Assembly: GCA_011799875.1 (NCBI GenBank)
Contig: CM022298.1
Coordinates: forward strand, 261,943,757-262,007,756
From: Thinopyrum elongatum
Lineage: Eukaryota; Streptophyta; Magnoliopsida; Poales; Poaceae
Length of the DNA stretch: 64,000 nucleotides
Direction: 5' to 3'
Positions within the stretch are counted from its first letter, which is position 1. The number at the start of each line of letters is the position of its first letter. The notes under the pieces were generated by a model. It was not told the origin of the DNA, ran no database searches, and was given only the letters and a program-made list of their open reading frames with translations. The position numbers and the translations under genes are program-made. Below are positions 12,113-22,942 of this stretch, piece by piece.

Positions 12113-12216
12113 ACTTACTCTAAATGATGTGCCGCTGCAAGAGCCGCCTATATTAATTAACCATGCTCTAAAAAGGTGGACCAGCTTTGGCTATAGTATA
12201 TTGTACTAGGTTAGTA

Positions 12217-13083
12217 GGTGACCTTGCGCTTGGCTCTTCGCCTCTTTCAGAAGCCGAACAATAATGATGGTACTACAATAGTACTTCTGGCAATCTGACA
12301 CCAAATGAACTGTTGCACGTCCATCACTTGTAGATAAAAGTTTCTCCTCGTGTTGCGAGCCACCACGCACACGTGGGCAAGGGAGAAGGCGTAGTAAGCA
12401 AGCTTCTCGTCGTTCTGCGAGTTGACGGGACACATCAAAGTTATTTAGTACTCTCTCCAAAAAGGGCCGACCATGTCCATGGCTACCATCCCGTGCTCCG
12501 TCATTGAGTATGTGCACTATTCACATGCCATCGAGGAGAAAAAATATTGCGTAGTACGTGCCATCGAAGTGCACGACTCACTTATGCACTGCTTATCTCC
12601 ATTTTCTTGCATGACACGTGCACCTTGATGCTAGATGTCCCGCGTGTTGGCAAAAGGATGAACAAAGCTCACGTAAAAAAAAGAGTGGAAGAACATAGAT
12701 TCCCGACGACCGAGAAGGAGCAAAGAACCTCGCGGTGGAGCGTCTGCACTCATAATATTTTATATTATTCAGCGATATGAAATCAACCAAATCTCTCCAC
12801 ATTCCTATACCATTCTATAGTGTGAGAAACTTTGAATGTTACCTCTATGGGACACCTAGTTATAGTATATCCAGCAGCCCGTATTGCTTCTCGCTCCTCG
12901 TCCTTATAGCCTGCCGATTGTACCTTATATACACTTGCTCTTTGAGCAAAGGCCTCCCTAAGCACGCATTAATTTCCCGGGCCTGCTTCTTTCTACTCAA
13001 TGTTGCGTGCACTTTGAGCATGTTGGCAACTCCACTGCTAGCTTGCTGGCTCATCTTGCAATTGACGCTGACACATTGCAGCA
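12217..13083. repeat. Decayed repeat module, copy B plus a fragment of module A
   Basis: From 12217 to about 12900 the sequence matches 14806-15830 in order: GCGCTTGGCTCTTCGCCTCT, TACTTCTGGCAATCTGACAC, CCATGTCCATGGCTACCATC, CCATTTTCTTGCATGACAC, CCTCGCGGTGGAGCGTCTG and CGCTTCTCGCTCCTCGTC. It is followed at 12938-13083 by about 145 bp almost identical to 7556-7695. The short open frames inside are not conserved between copies, so I do not call genes. Confidence 0.65.
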
Positions 13084-13087
13084 CTCC

Positions 13088-14131
13088 TATAAGGCCTAGA
13101 GGTTAATTTGAGAACAAGTACCTCGAGGTTAATTTGATAGACATGCCTTATAGGTTGACAAAAGTCATATCACTATTTTTGGAAAGATGTCGTGAAGTAA
13201 CACGATAGACCTTCTTTCAAGCCAATTAACATGTGTTCAAAAAACAAAAATTATCAAAAAGTAACACGATAGACCTTCGATTAACATGTGTTCAAAAAAC
13301 AAGTACTCCTGCAAGACCCAGAGGTTAATTTGAGAACAAGTACCTCGAGGTTAATTCGATAGACATGCCTTATAGGTTGACAAAAGTCATATCACTTTTT
13401 TTGGAAAGATGTCGTGAAGTAACACGATATACCTTCTTTCAAGCCAATTAACATGCGTTCAAAAAACAAAAATTATCAAAAAGTAACGCGATAGACCTTC
13501 GATTAACATGTGTCCAAAAAACAAAAAATGTCAAAAATTACAAAACAAAGACCTTGCGATAGACCTTTGATTAACATGTGTTCAAAAAACAAGTACTCCC
13601 TGCAAGACCCAGAGGTTATTTGAGAACAAGTACCTCGGGTTAATTGAAGACATGCCTTATAGGTTGACAAATCATATCACTTTTTTGGAAAGATGTCGTG
13701 AAGTAACAGATAGACCTTCTTTCAACAAGCATTAACATGTGTTCAAAAAACAAAATTATCAAAAAGTAACGCGATAGACCTTCGATTAACATTTGTTCAA
13801 AAACAAAAAATGTCAAAAATTACAAAACAAAGACCTCGCGATAGACCTTCGATTAACATGTGTTCAAAAAACAAGTACTCCTGCAAGACCCAGAGGTTAA
13901 TTTGAGAACAAGTACCTTGAGGTTAATTTGATAGACATGCCTTATAGGTTGACAAAAGTCATATCACTTTTTTTGGAAAGATGTCGTGAAGTAACACGAT
14001 AGACCTTCTTTCAAGCCAATTAACATGTGTTCAAAAAACAAAAAATATCAAAAAGTAACGCGATAGACCTTCGATTAACATGTGTTCAGAAAACAAAAAA
14101 TGTCAAAAATTACAAAACAAAGACCTCAAAG
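13088..14131. repeat. Tandem array, four units of about 220-290 bp
   Basis: Units start at the word GAGGTTAATTTGAGAAC (or its variant) at 13099, 13321, 13612 and 13893, giving spacings of 222, 291 and 281. Each unit holds TAGACATGCCTTATAGGTTG, GGAAAGATGTCGTGAAGTAA and two or three copies of a subrepeat GATAGACCTTCGATTAACAT followed by GTGTTCAAAAAACA. The first unit lacks one subrepeat, which explains its shorter length. No spacers and no coding frame. Family unknown. Confidence 0.92.
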
Positions 14132-14199
14132 TTCAACTAATAGGACGGAGCACTATATACATTTAAGCCAATTAAACATTTATAGTAACCCATCCCATT

Positions 14200-14312
14200 A
14201 GTTTTAACACCGAGTCCACTTCCCATTCGGTCACCCATCTGATGACTACTCCAGCCTCAGCACAGTTAACTTGGGAGTTCTATTGGATGAGCAATCGGTA
14301 GGGAAGCTGGTC
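14200..14312 (-). other. 5S-rRNA-derived fragment
   Basis: Read on the minus strand, the block contains AGAACTCCCAAGTTAACTGT, GGAGTAGT, GATGGGTGACC and TGGGAAGTGGACTCGGTGTT in the order and spacing of the 3' two thirds of plant 5S rRNA, with many changes. The 5' third is barely recognisable. It is unlikely to be a working 5S gene. It may come from a Cassandra-type TRIM, whose LTRs carry 5S sequence, or from a 5S-derived SINE. Confidence 0.65.
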
Positions 14313-14805
14313 CTTGCCGATATAGGAAGCCTCTTCGCATCCTTTATTGCATACCCGGATGATCGTGTGTTGCCACCCAATGGCCAATGCCACGTCCCCC
14401 GCGAATGTAGAAGCTTCCCTCCCTCGTCTAGCTGGTTCGTGCGTTTTCCCATGTTTTTTGCCGCCTGCCCACCTATAGAACCGCCTCGCGTCGGCCAATT
14501 CCTCTCCAAACACCTAGGGAGGCGGTTGAACTGAACAAGTCTAACTTGTTTCTAGTGGGTACATTGACGTGGCATCGAAAGGGTGTGATAGCTGACTCTG
14601 GCAAAATAATTGACTACCACGTTGGCATACATGAGCATGGAGCCCACTTGTCAACGTGCTGGACGGAGGAAGGAACACAAGACGAAATGGAGCACGGAAG
14701 GGTGCAAATCGATTGGCTCATGTGTGATGACCACTGGAGCAATCCACTCAGATTGTACTACGTTAAAAAATCCGTGTAAACAAGGCCGGTTATACTATGA
14801 GTAGG
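14313..14805. other. Intergenic sequence apart from the MITE fragment
   Basis: Moderate GC, short frames only, no motif recognised beyond the Tourist fragment at 14498-14541. Confidence 0.4.
14498..14541. mobile_element. 3' fragment of a Tourist-type MITE
   Basis: The sequence CCTCTCCAAACACCTAGGGA followed by GGCGGTTGAACTGAACAAG matches the right end of the MITE at 10266-10393. The matching left end is not visible. Confidence 0.55.
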
Positions 14806-15840
14806 TGACCGTGCGCTTGGCTCTTCGCCTCTTTCGGAAGTCGAACAATGATGATGGTACTACAGTATAGATACTTCTGGCAATCTGACACCGAATAAAC
14901 TACTGCATGTCCACCGCCTGTATTAAGCGCACTATCGTAGAGCAAAAGCTTCTCCTCGTCCTGCGAGCCACCGCGCGCGCGCGTGAGCGAGGGAGAGGTC
15001 GTACTAGTAGTAAGCAAAGCTTCTCCTCGTTTGCGAGTTGACGAGACACATCAAAAGTAGTGTATTAGTCTCCAAAAAGGGTTGACCATGTCCATGGCTA
15101 CCATCCCGTCCTCCGTCATTCAGTGCGTGCACGATTCATTATCGAACTTTGATTCGTCCAAAATAATACACTACTGTTGATTCAGTAAGAAAATAATGTT
15201 GCGTACGTGCCATCGAATAGAATAACTTAATTTATAAAAAATGCGCCACCACGTCATGATCGAACTTTGATTCGTCCACGCGTGGTTCCCATGAACAACT
15301 ACTACACTCGCCAAATTATCAGGTGAGCTGCCTCTTCGTACAAAAATGAGCTCACCGTGTACCCGCGCGTGAGTATTAGGGAAAGAGGCAAAGAGTACCT
15401 GCATCGGTGCCTGCACCTCTTCTCTTCGTGCTCGTATTCCTTTTTTTTGGGTGATTCGTGCATGTACTCCACCTATGTTCATGACCGTTGGTGAGTCTCT
15501 CCTACTATACTTAACTCCATTTTCTTGCATGACACATGGACCTGGATGCTGGATGTCCCACGTGTCGGCAAAACTTAGAAGAACGCTTTCCGACAACCGA
15601 GAAGGAGCAAGAAACCTCGCGGTGGAGCGTCTGGACTCTTTAATATTTTTATTCAACGATATAAAATCTACCCAATCTTCTCCACAGTAGATCGGAAGAG
15701 TCCGAAACACGGCAGCCCAGTGTAGTTACATCATACATGGCCAAGACACGCTATCACCATATTTCTTGGCCTCCATGCGACACCTAGCTCTAGTATATTC
15801 CACCAGCCAGTATCGCTTCTCGCTCCTCGTCTCTCTCAAA
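14806..15840. repeat. Decayed repeat module, copy C
   Basis: Matches copy B (12217-12900) along its length and carries an extra central section (about 15195-15430: TACGTGCCATCGA, CGAACTTTGATTCGTCCACG, CCGTGTACCCGCGCG) that recurs at 18675-18850. The word ATCGAACTTTGATTCGTCCA occurs twice inside this copy (15142 and 15258). A further remnant of the module, GATGTCCCACATGTCGGCAAAAC, is visible near 17240. Confidence 0.65.
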
Positions 15841-16261
15841 GTGCGGCGGGCTGGCGATTTTGCCGTCTATTGAGGTCGGTTAACTCATTAGTCACTCCCA
15901 CATGTTAGCGACATGCCAAGAGCATTCTAAAAAAAATACTGTACTCTATTGTTATGCCAAGAAGAGGAAGCGCTTTGACCGACGGACCAAACGAGACAGG
16001 CGTGCCATGCCGTGAGTGGGTCCAGTTTCTCGTTTTGAACTTGTTTGGTGTAGTAGTAACACTTGGTTTTGCACCTTCATAGAAGGATGAAAACCCCCGC
16101 TAAAAAGGCGCTTTGCTTTCTGCTAATCCCGTCAACCGTTCTTGTTTTGTGCATTAAATTGTTAAGTGCCATAACTAAAATATAATTAACCAATGCATGT
16201 AAAACATTCTTGTTTAGTACTGTAGTACTCCACACGCATGCATGCGTTGCGATTAGTACTA
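15841..16261. other. Intergenic sequence, nothing recognised
   Basis: No long frame, repeat or element end was found here. Confidence 0.4.
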
Positions 16262-16858
16262 CTGCCTTCATCCATAGGTATATATAGGGCCTAATGTATT
16301 CTTCGAGGTTGCCTTTGACTATTGATAAGATTTTATATAATTTGAAAATTATATCATTCGAAGATCCCTTCACGTACGAATTTGACGGTATGATTTGAGC
16401 AACTTACATGTCCTATACAGCTCCTGTTTGGATACTCTAACTTAGCTAGAGGTTAGACTAACTCATGACTAACCCTGAACTAACTCTAGCCAAGGAGGTG
16501 TTTGGATGACAGGGTTAGATTGACAATAAATGCACTTGATGGAGAGAGAAAAGTGATTTTTCAGTGGGCCCCACAAGAACTAGCTCCAATTAGCACCACT
16601 TGGCTGGCGGGATAGAGAGAGAAAAGTGATTTTTTCAGTGGGCCCAATGAGAACTAGCTCCAATTAGCACCTCTTGGGTGGGATAGTTTTTTTTGGTGGG
16701 TTAGGTGCAACTTGCTCCAATTTAACCCTCATGTTTGGATATTTTAGGGCTATTTGAGCCCCAACTAGCTCAAACTAACTCTAACCCATGGATCCAAACA
16801 GGGCCAAAGTCAGTCTCGGAAAACGCATTAAGCCCTATATACATGGGCAGACGGAGTG
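16262..16858. mobile_element. Outer MITE, interrupted by a second MITE
   Basis: The left end (CTGCCTTCATCCATAGGTAT, then ATATAGGGCCTAATG) is mirrored at the right end (CATTAAGCCCTATATACATG, then GGCAGACGGAGT). Its body is split at about 16418 and resumes at about 16806 with AAAGTCAGTCTCGGAAAACG. It resembles Stowaway/Mariner-type MITEs of grasses. The target-site duplication is not clear. Confidence 0.6.
16419..16805. mobile_element. Inner MITE-like element nested in 16262-16858
   Basis: Ends read CTCCTGTTTGGATACTC on the left and, inverted from the right, GGCCCTGTTTGGATCCATGG, followed by TTAG/AGTTAG-rich subterminal sequence on both sides. Two internal direct copies of GAGAGAAAAGTGATTTTT..CAGTGGGCCC and AGAACTAGCTCCAATTAGCA are present. 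No clean target-site duplication, so the superfamily stays open. Confidence 0.6.
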
Positions 16859-17519
16859 CATGATACTAGCAAACACTCACCATTAGTAGTAGTTCATTGG
16901 TTGGTTTCGATTTTTGTTTCAGTTGCTGTGCTGCTACCGTCCAATATTCGCCTGTGGTTGTTTCTAGAATAAAAAAATGAGGTAGTACTTACTGTGGGAA
17001 AGGTGAAGTGATGGTTGCTTCGCCCGAGCAACTTATTACTCTGGGAATATTCGAGTACCAGCGGATTCAACGAAGAGAGAAATGATGGTTGCTTAGTCTG
17101 AGCAACTTACTGTGGCGAAGGTGGGGCTCTGTGATTTGACTGCTCACTAGTCATTATTACTGCGACGCAATGATCGGGGTGAATATCCCCTGTAGTTATG
17201 CACTCAATATTGCTGCATGGCAGGTAGAGCTAGATGAAGGATGTCCCACATGTCGGCAAAACGAAGTTGAATTGTTTCTGGCATTGCTATCAATCTTTCA
17301 GGATTTGTTTATATGTACGCATAATTTTCCAGCATGATGAAATTGTATTGTGATGCTATGAAGGTTTCAACTTTGGTTCCCGCAGAAAAAAAAGGTTTCA
17401 ACTTAGGATTCATGTGTCCTCTTGCCTCAAGATTGTCTCCTTACAACATTCCATCAAATACAAATGAAACTACCATCACTGCTAATGCATATCAATGGTT
17501 CGCAGATCAGTGCCAATAT
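16859..17519. other. Intergenic sequence with a module-B/C remnant
   Basis: Two direct repeats of GATGGTTGCTT..(C/T)..GAGCAACTTA occur near 17010 and 17085. A short remnant of module B/C lies near 17230-17265. No gene seen. Confidence 0.4.
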
Positions 17520-18900
17520 TCACATCACAACTGAAGACAAAGTTGTGAGAAGGTGTACAAATAAAGAAAAATATATAATTGATCGATGCTGTTCGTAGGC
17601 ATGGCTCCATTTCCTGGGCACAGTGTTCATTGGTTGGCAGCTAGTTTCACGCAGCTCTCTAGCCAAGAAAGAGGTGTATGGAGGACATCACAATTCGATC
17701 ATTTTGTGCAGTTCCACTAAAATCGAGCTGATCATCCCTGTTTGCAAAGATATTCAGTCAGTGTGATTACACTAATAGTGGAACTAGATGATGAAACATA
17801 ACACACACAAATAGAAGCCGATCACCTCTGCGAACTCTCTTCAGGACTAACTACTTGTTGGAGAAGATTAGGCACGGAGTTGGATGAGGAGGATAGCAAA
17901 ACCAATCTCCCTTTCTGCAGTCCCACAGAAATGTAAAAACGTTGCCCGTGTGTCATTTTGGCGGAACTGCACAAAAGGCTCTTAAGAAAAAAGTGATTTG
18001 TGCAGTTCACCAAAAGGTCGCAATAGCAACGAGGTGAAATGGATAGCCTTGTTTGCAAAAAGAGGTAGAAAGGAAGCAATTACTGCCCAATAACAGGAGT
18101 TGAAGACACATACGCCGACAAAAAAGAAGCATATTCCATGTCATAAGGGAAAGATAGCAGCATGGTGGTTTATCAAAAACGGTTTGAAGACGAGATTGCA
18201 AGATGGAAAGTACGCCGGCCGAGATATGTTTTAAGCAAAGAACTAAAGAAGATCCACATGCAGGATTTTCCACATGCAGCAACATGGGAAGATGGGCAGT
18301 GGAGCAAGGCCGGAGGAAGCTATACCTAAGGGTCGTCGGGATGTAACTAGGAGGGCGCCGGCGGCCAAGATCTGCTCATACTGCGGCAGCGAGCAAGTGG
18401 CGAAGGCCCTACCGCGTTGGAGCTTGGTCAGAGAGAACGGCGGGTACCCCAGATCAGGACATGCTTCCTCAATGCCGTCGAACGGAGAAACGATGCACAT
18501 CCTCCCTTTCTGCTAGCGGACTGGATGCGGCCGGATCAGTAACCAACGGTGAGAGAGAGAGGCCACCGCCGCCTTGTGTGAGATAGTGTGACGAGAGACA
18601 AACCCCGGCAGGCAGGCTCCATTGTATATAGTGGAGCGGATTTCTTTTTTCCCAACGACAATCATTTTATATTCTGTACGTGCCATTGAGGAATATAACT
18701 TTATTTAATATTAACGCGTCAAGTCGAACTTTGTTCCGTCTACGCGTGGTACACGACCCTCCTTCGAGTAAACAACCGCTACACGCGTCAAATTATCACG
18801 TGGGCTGCCTTTTCGTACAGAAATGAACTCCACCGTGTACCCGCACGGGTGTGGCCGGGAACAAGACGTGAGTACGTGCGTCGTGCGTGCACCTCTTCTT
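17520..18900. repeat. Decayed repeat modules, copy D (A-like) followed by a C-like end
   Basis: 17520-18650 parallels copy A (7490-9700) with deletions. 18675-18850 parallels the central section of copy C (15195-15430): TACGTGCCATTGAGGAATAT, then CTACGCGTGGTACACG, then GTGTACCCGCACG. The order here is A then C, whereas at 12.2-13.1 kb it is B then A. No coding frame is shared between the copies. Confidence 0.6.
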
Positions 18901-19079
18901 TACGTGCAGGTACGTACGTGGGTGGGTGTGAGAGAGATGGTTTGTGCGAAACAGAGGCAATCTGTCGATGATATCTCAAACAAAAAAATGTAACATATGC
19001 AATGTGTGTGAAACAGAGTCATGGATATATCATATATAGAAAGAGCGATCCACGAGAAGAGAGTGGAGGGATCATCGGC

Positions 19080-20200
19080 ATGAGATATCGATAGAATCAA
19101 TAACAGGGATGAAGTGTGTGGGTGCGCGATCGATAAAGAGTGCCATCGAATTTGTGTTTGCCCACATCAAAGATACAGGGCGGCTAGCATACTGGAATGT
19201 GAGAGGGCAGAGGTGCAGTTTGTCTCTGTGGCATGGATACCTACCTACAATGTTCGACTATCGGTGTGTGTGGGGGGGGGGAGGGGGCAGAGACCTAACT
19301 ATAGAGAGGTAGATCGACTGGTATATGTGTGGAGAAGGAGAGAGACCTAGCTATGTATTGAGGGAGATCAATCAGCATCCATGCATATGTGTAGCAGAGG
19401 AATAAGGTTGGGAGAGAGACAAAGGTAGAGTGTCGGAGGGTTGGTGGTGGAGTTGCTTATCACAAATGGTGGGAGAGGCCGCTAGACAAACGGAGGGTAT
19501 GAGTGCAATATCAATAAAAGAGGGGATGTCTGCCTGTCTATGCACGTGCGTGTGAGAGATGGGTCGGGAGGTATGCAAGGATGATGAGGAGGGACGATAT
19601 GGTTCTGGTAAGCAGACGTAACTACATAGGAAGATCAATTATCGTGTGTCGGAGAAAGGGAGAGACATAACTAGTGAGGTACGTCGATCGGTGCGTGGGG
19701 AAAAAGAATTATAGTCGACCTAGCTATATGTAGGGAGATCGGTAGGTATACATGCATGCATGTGTTAGAAGCAAATAAGGTCCAGAGAGCCGGACAGGGG
19801 GAGAGGGGTGTGGCTAGGAGGTGGTGCGAGAGGCCTACTATGTCGAGGGGGGAGGAGTGTGCGAGTATGAGATCGATGAAAAGAGAGGCGGGAGTGTGCA
19901 CCTGCGTGGAACCGTATTGGACATAGGGGGGCATGGACGGTGAGAAGAGAAGAGGGGAAGTGTGTGTTTGTGGTAGGCACACTTGGCTAGAGAGGTATAT
20001 CGACCGATGTGTTCCGGAAAGGAGCTGAGGGGCCTACACACACCATGGGTGAACGACCTAAAGAGAAATAACGAATGTGCGCGATGGAGGGGATGCTGAG
20101 GGAGGGTGAGAGGGGGGCGGGCGTGTGCATGCACGATAGAAAGTAAGCGCTAGCTACAAAGAGAAGAGGATTGTGTGGGTGTAAAAGACGAACAGAGATC
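19080..20200. repeat. Purine-rich diverged tandem repeats
   Basis: The plus strand is strongly G+A-rich. Units can be phased on AGAGAGGTAGATCGACTGGT (about 19303), GTGAGGTACGTCGATCGGTG (about 19673) and AGAGAGGTATATCGACCGAT (about 19987), with spacings of about 370 and 314 bp. A second shared word is GACCTAGCTAT followed by GGGAGATC and CATGCAT (19346 and 19717). The long minus-strand frames here come from the lack of pyrimidine-rich stops and are not genes. Confidence 0.6.
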
Positions 20201-21339
20201 ATAATTCATTATAAAAAAGTGGATTTGGATATTTGAAGAAGATATCATAGTGTTTTAAACTGACGCATGCATGAATGAATATATATAATGGTGATACTCA
20301 TGGTGTGGTTATGAACATGCTATACTACATATAATATATAGAACATTGATTATAATTTGTGATAATGTGTGGCTTTTGCAGCTCAGGGCTAAATACTTGT
20401 CATAATGTAGGGGGCGGGGCACTATACTTTGTGTGATAAACACGGTGTACGTATGGAACATGGTTTAGATTATGAAGATCTAGTTAGTACATCAAATGTA
20501 CTGTTATTTGGAATCAACATCAAGTGTATTCAAAATTTTGAATTCGAGTTCATATAGTACACATAGTTCATATCTATCTCTATAGTAATCATGTGGTGTG
20601 TTGTTAAGATAATACACGAATGATGGTTTAAGTTGGCAACAATCATGATTGTAGATTCTTATTCAAATAGAGAAACGAATTCAAATTTAGTCTGAATTGC
20701 AGCGGTAGTATAGACATTTGGAATGCACTAAAATGTTGGTATGAGTAGGTTACATGCATTATACAGCCAGCAAAAAAATTTAATTGGACATAACATGGAT
20801 TCATAGCTTTAAATAGTATTTATACAGTAAACGGGACAAGACTCTCTCTTTGTGTGGTGCGAATAGTTTTATTTTTTTCATTTTTTTTGTTGAGGGAAGT
20901 GCGAATTGATTTGGTACGTACAATATTACATGTTAGGCTTGTCCCTAAAATTCAACCCGTGCCTTGTTATATCCCGAAAATTCAGATATCGTGCTCCCAA
21001 AACTCGCGCCTTCACAACCCGCGCCTTGCTATCCCAAAATTACAACGCGCGCGAAAACTCCCTCCAGCTGCCAAATCCCAACACGCGAAATCCCCCTTCT
21101 AACCCTGAGCCGAAAGGGCCACTAGTTCAAATCGGTGGGGGTACTTTTGTAACACACCCTACATTTTGGACAAGCGCGTCCCTAAGTCATGGTTCGCCCC
21201 CTCCCATCACCTCATTTTCGCCATTCGAAATCCCCATTCGAAATCCCAGGCCGCCATAACCTCTCTGCTCCAGCCGCGAAACCCCACCCTCCTCCGTCCG
21301 CCACCCCACCGCTGCCCAGCCAGAGCCTCTTCCCCGACG
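20201..21339. other. AT-rich interval and upstream region of the 21340 gene
   Basis: 20201-20850 is AT-rich with no gene or element end recognised. From about 20980 it becomes GC-rich, with a CTCTCTGCTCCAGCCGCGAA-like leader before the ATG at 21340, which looks like a 5' UTR. I searched by eye for a left CACTA terminus matching the one at 28185 and did not find it here. Confidence 0.4.
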
Positions 21340-21754
21340 ATGTCGTCCACCGCAACAGCCCGATGTCCCTCATCCACCTCCCCGGATGAGGATCCGTTGT
21401 CGATCTCGTCGTCCCGCCGGTTCCGCCGCCCTGTCCTCCACCTCCAAGGAGCTGCTCCGATGATCGCCTCATCTATCGCGGCTGATCCATTCCCCCAACG
21501 CCGCCTTAACCTGCTCCACCGGAACCGCAGCATCCTCACCGACTCCTTGGACGAAGTCGAGGCCTACTCGATGCCACCAAAGAGGTTGTACACTCATCGC
21601 ATCGCACCTTCTCCTTAAGTCGACCTCCCGGCGCCGACGGTGCTCCATCCCGCACCCCCATGGCGCGGCTACCTCGAAGCCAGCGTCGCGGGCGACATCT
21701 TCACGGCAGCTCTCCCCCAGTGTGAGGCCCCTTCAGAGGCGGCGTCCATACCAG

Positions 21755-21985
21755 CCGGATCTACTGCTGCTGCTCCGGCTCTCACTCGCTCGCGCTGCTG
21801 CTGCTGCTCCGGCTTTAGCTCGGTCGCGATGCTATTCTGCTCTCCCCCTCGCTCGTGCTGCTGCTCTTCTCTTGCTCTCGCTCGCGCTGCTGATGCTGGT
21901 ACACGGGCTGCTGCAGCTACACGAGTTGCTGCTCTGGCTCTAGTTCGTGCTGCTCCTCCAGGCGCTGCTGCTCTGGCTGCTATCT
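21755..21985. repeat. CTG/GCT-rich imperfect microsatellite
   Basis: Repeated runs of CTGCTGCTG and GCTGCTCCGGCT-like words lie in the first intron of the 21340 pseudogene. The long open frames across it (Leu/Ala-rich) are a consequence of the repeat. Confidence 0.75.
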
Positions 21986-22548
21986 GCTACTGTGTTCCTT
22001 GTCGATCGCCTGCTGATTTGGATCACTGTTTCTCTACTACTAGTGCTCGAGCGGCCTAAACTACGTGTGAAGTGCCTCTCTGCTACCAATGCGTTTAGTT
22101 TCGACAATAACATTCAGATTCCACGGTAAATTTCAGTTTCGACAGTTAAGTTCAGAGTCAACTGTTTTTACCTCATCTGTTGTAGTCAGGTGTTTTTTGG
22201 TGATGTAAATTTTACATCTATCACTTTTTGGTAATGTATTTTACATCATCTATTGGAGATGCTATTAGAATCCCACTTGAGATTAATGATGGCTGTCTTG
22301 TACTGCTTCAGCCTTGACGTCTTACGGCTCGCCGGAGCTGCTCCAATGACGGAACCATCCATCACAACAGAGCAGTGCCCTGGACGCCGTCTACAGATTC
22401 CTCAGATCTTCCTCCACACCTCCGTTAGCCACCTCTGCCGCAACTTCTTCAGCGACCAACCCAATGATGCCGAGGTCGACACGGCTACGGCAAAGAGGTT
22501 GTACAGTTGTTGCATCACTTATTACTCTACATTCATGTCGATCCATTA

Positions 22549-22942
22549 GGGCTATTTTGGTTCGAAGGAAAAAGTGAAGGAAAACATAGCAATAGGAAAT
22601 TTTCCTATGGCACTCTACTATTCAATTATTCATGCATTTTGTTGAAAGGAACGGAGCAAAACATCCACCTGGACCTACTTTTCAAAATCCTATGCATGAA
22701 AACAAGACCAAGTGCATTAGTGGCAGAATAACATTCTAACTGTACACGCTTTCATATGGTTTCACTTTAATTTGGCCATGTTTCTTTTGCATTCCTCTGC
22801 TCTTCCAATTCCTGTGAACCAAACACCCAAGTTGACAGAAATCCTGTGTTTACAAATGCTCTGTTTCCCACGTGCATTCATATCCTATTCCGGTGTTTTT
22901 CCTATCCCTGCATTTTTAGAATCCTGCAAGCCAAAGGAGCCC
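22549..22942. mobile_element. PIF/Harbinger-type MITE, 394 bp
   Basis: The left end reads GGGCTATTTTGGTTCGAAGG; the right end read inward is GGGCTCCTTTGGCTTGCAGG. TTA flanks both sides (22546-22548 and 22943-22945). It sits directly after the second exon-like copy of the 21340 pseudogene, inside its intron. Confidence 0.8.

Noticed and set aside
15688..15699. AGATCGGAAGAG, the core of the common Illumina adapter
   Set aside because: The bases that follow (TCCGAAACACGG) do not continue either adapter, and the surrounding sequence is collinear with copy B, so this is chance rather than contamination.
19372..20202. Several minus-strand Ser/Pro/Leu-rich frames
   Set aside because: By-products of a pyrimidine-rich strand in a repeat block; not conserved between repeat units.
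20201..21300. Search for the left CACTA terminus matching 28185
   Set aside because: No CACTACAAAAAAATAC-like sequence was found, so the element is reported from its right end only.
21640..22129. Ala/Leu/Cys-rich frames at the CTG-rich tract
   Set aside because: Translated microsatellite in an intron-like region.
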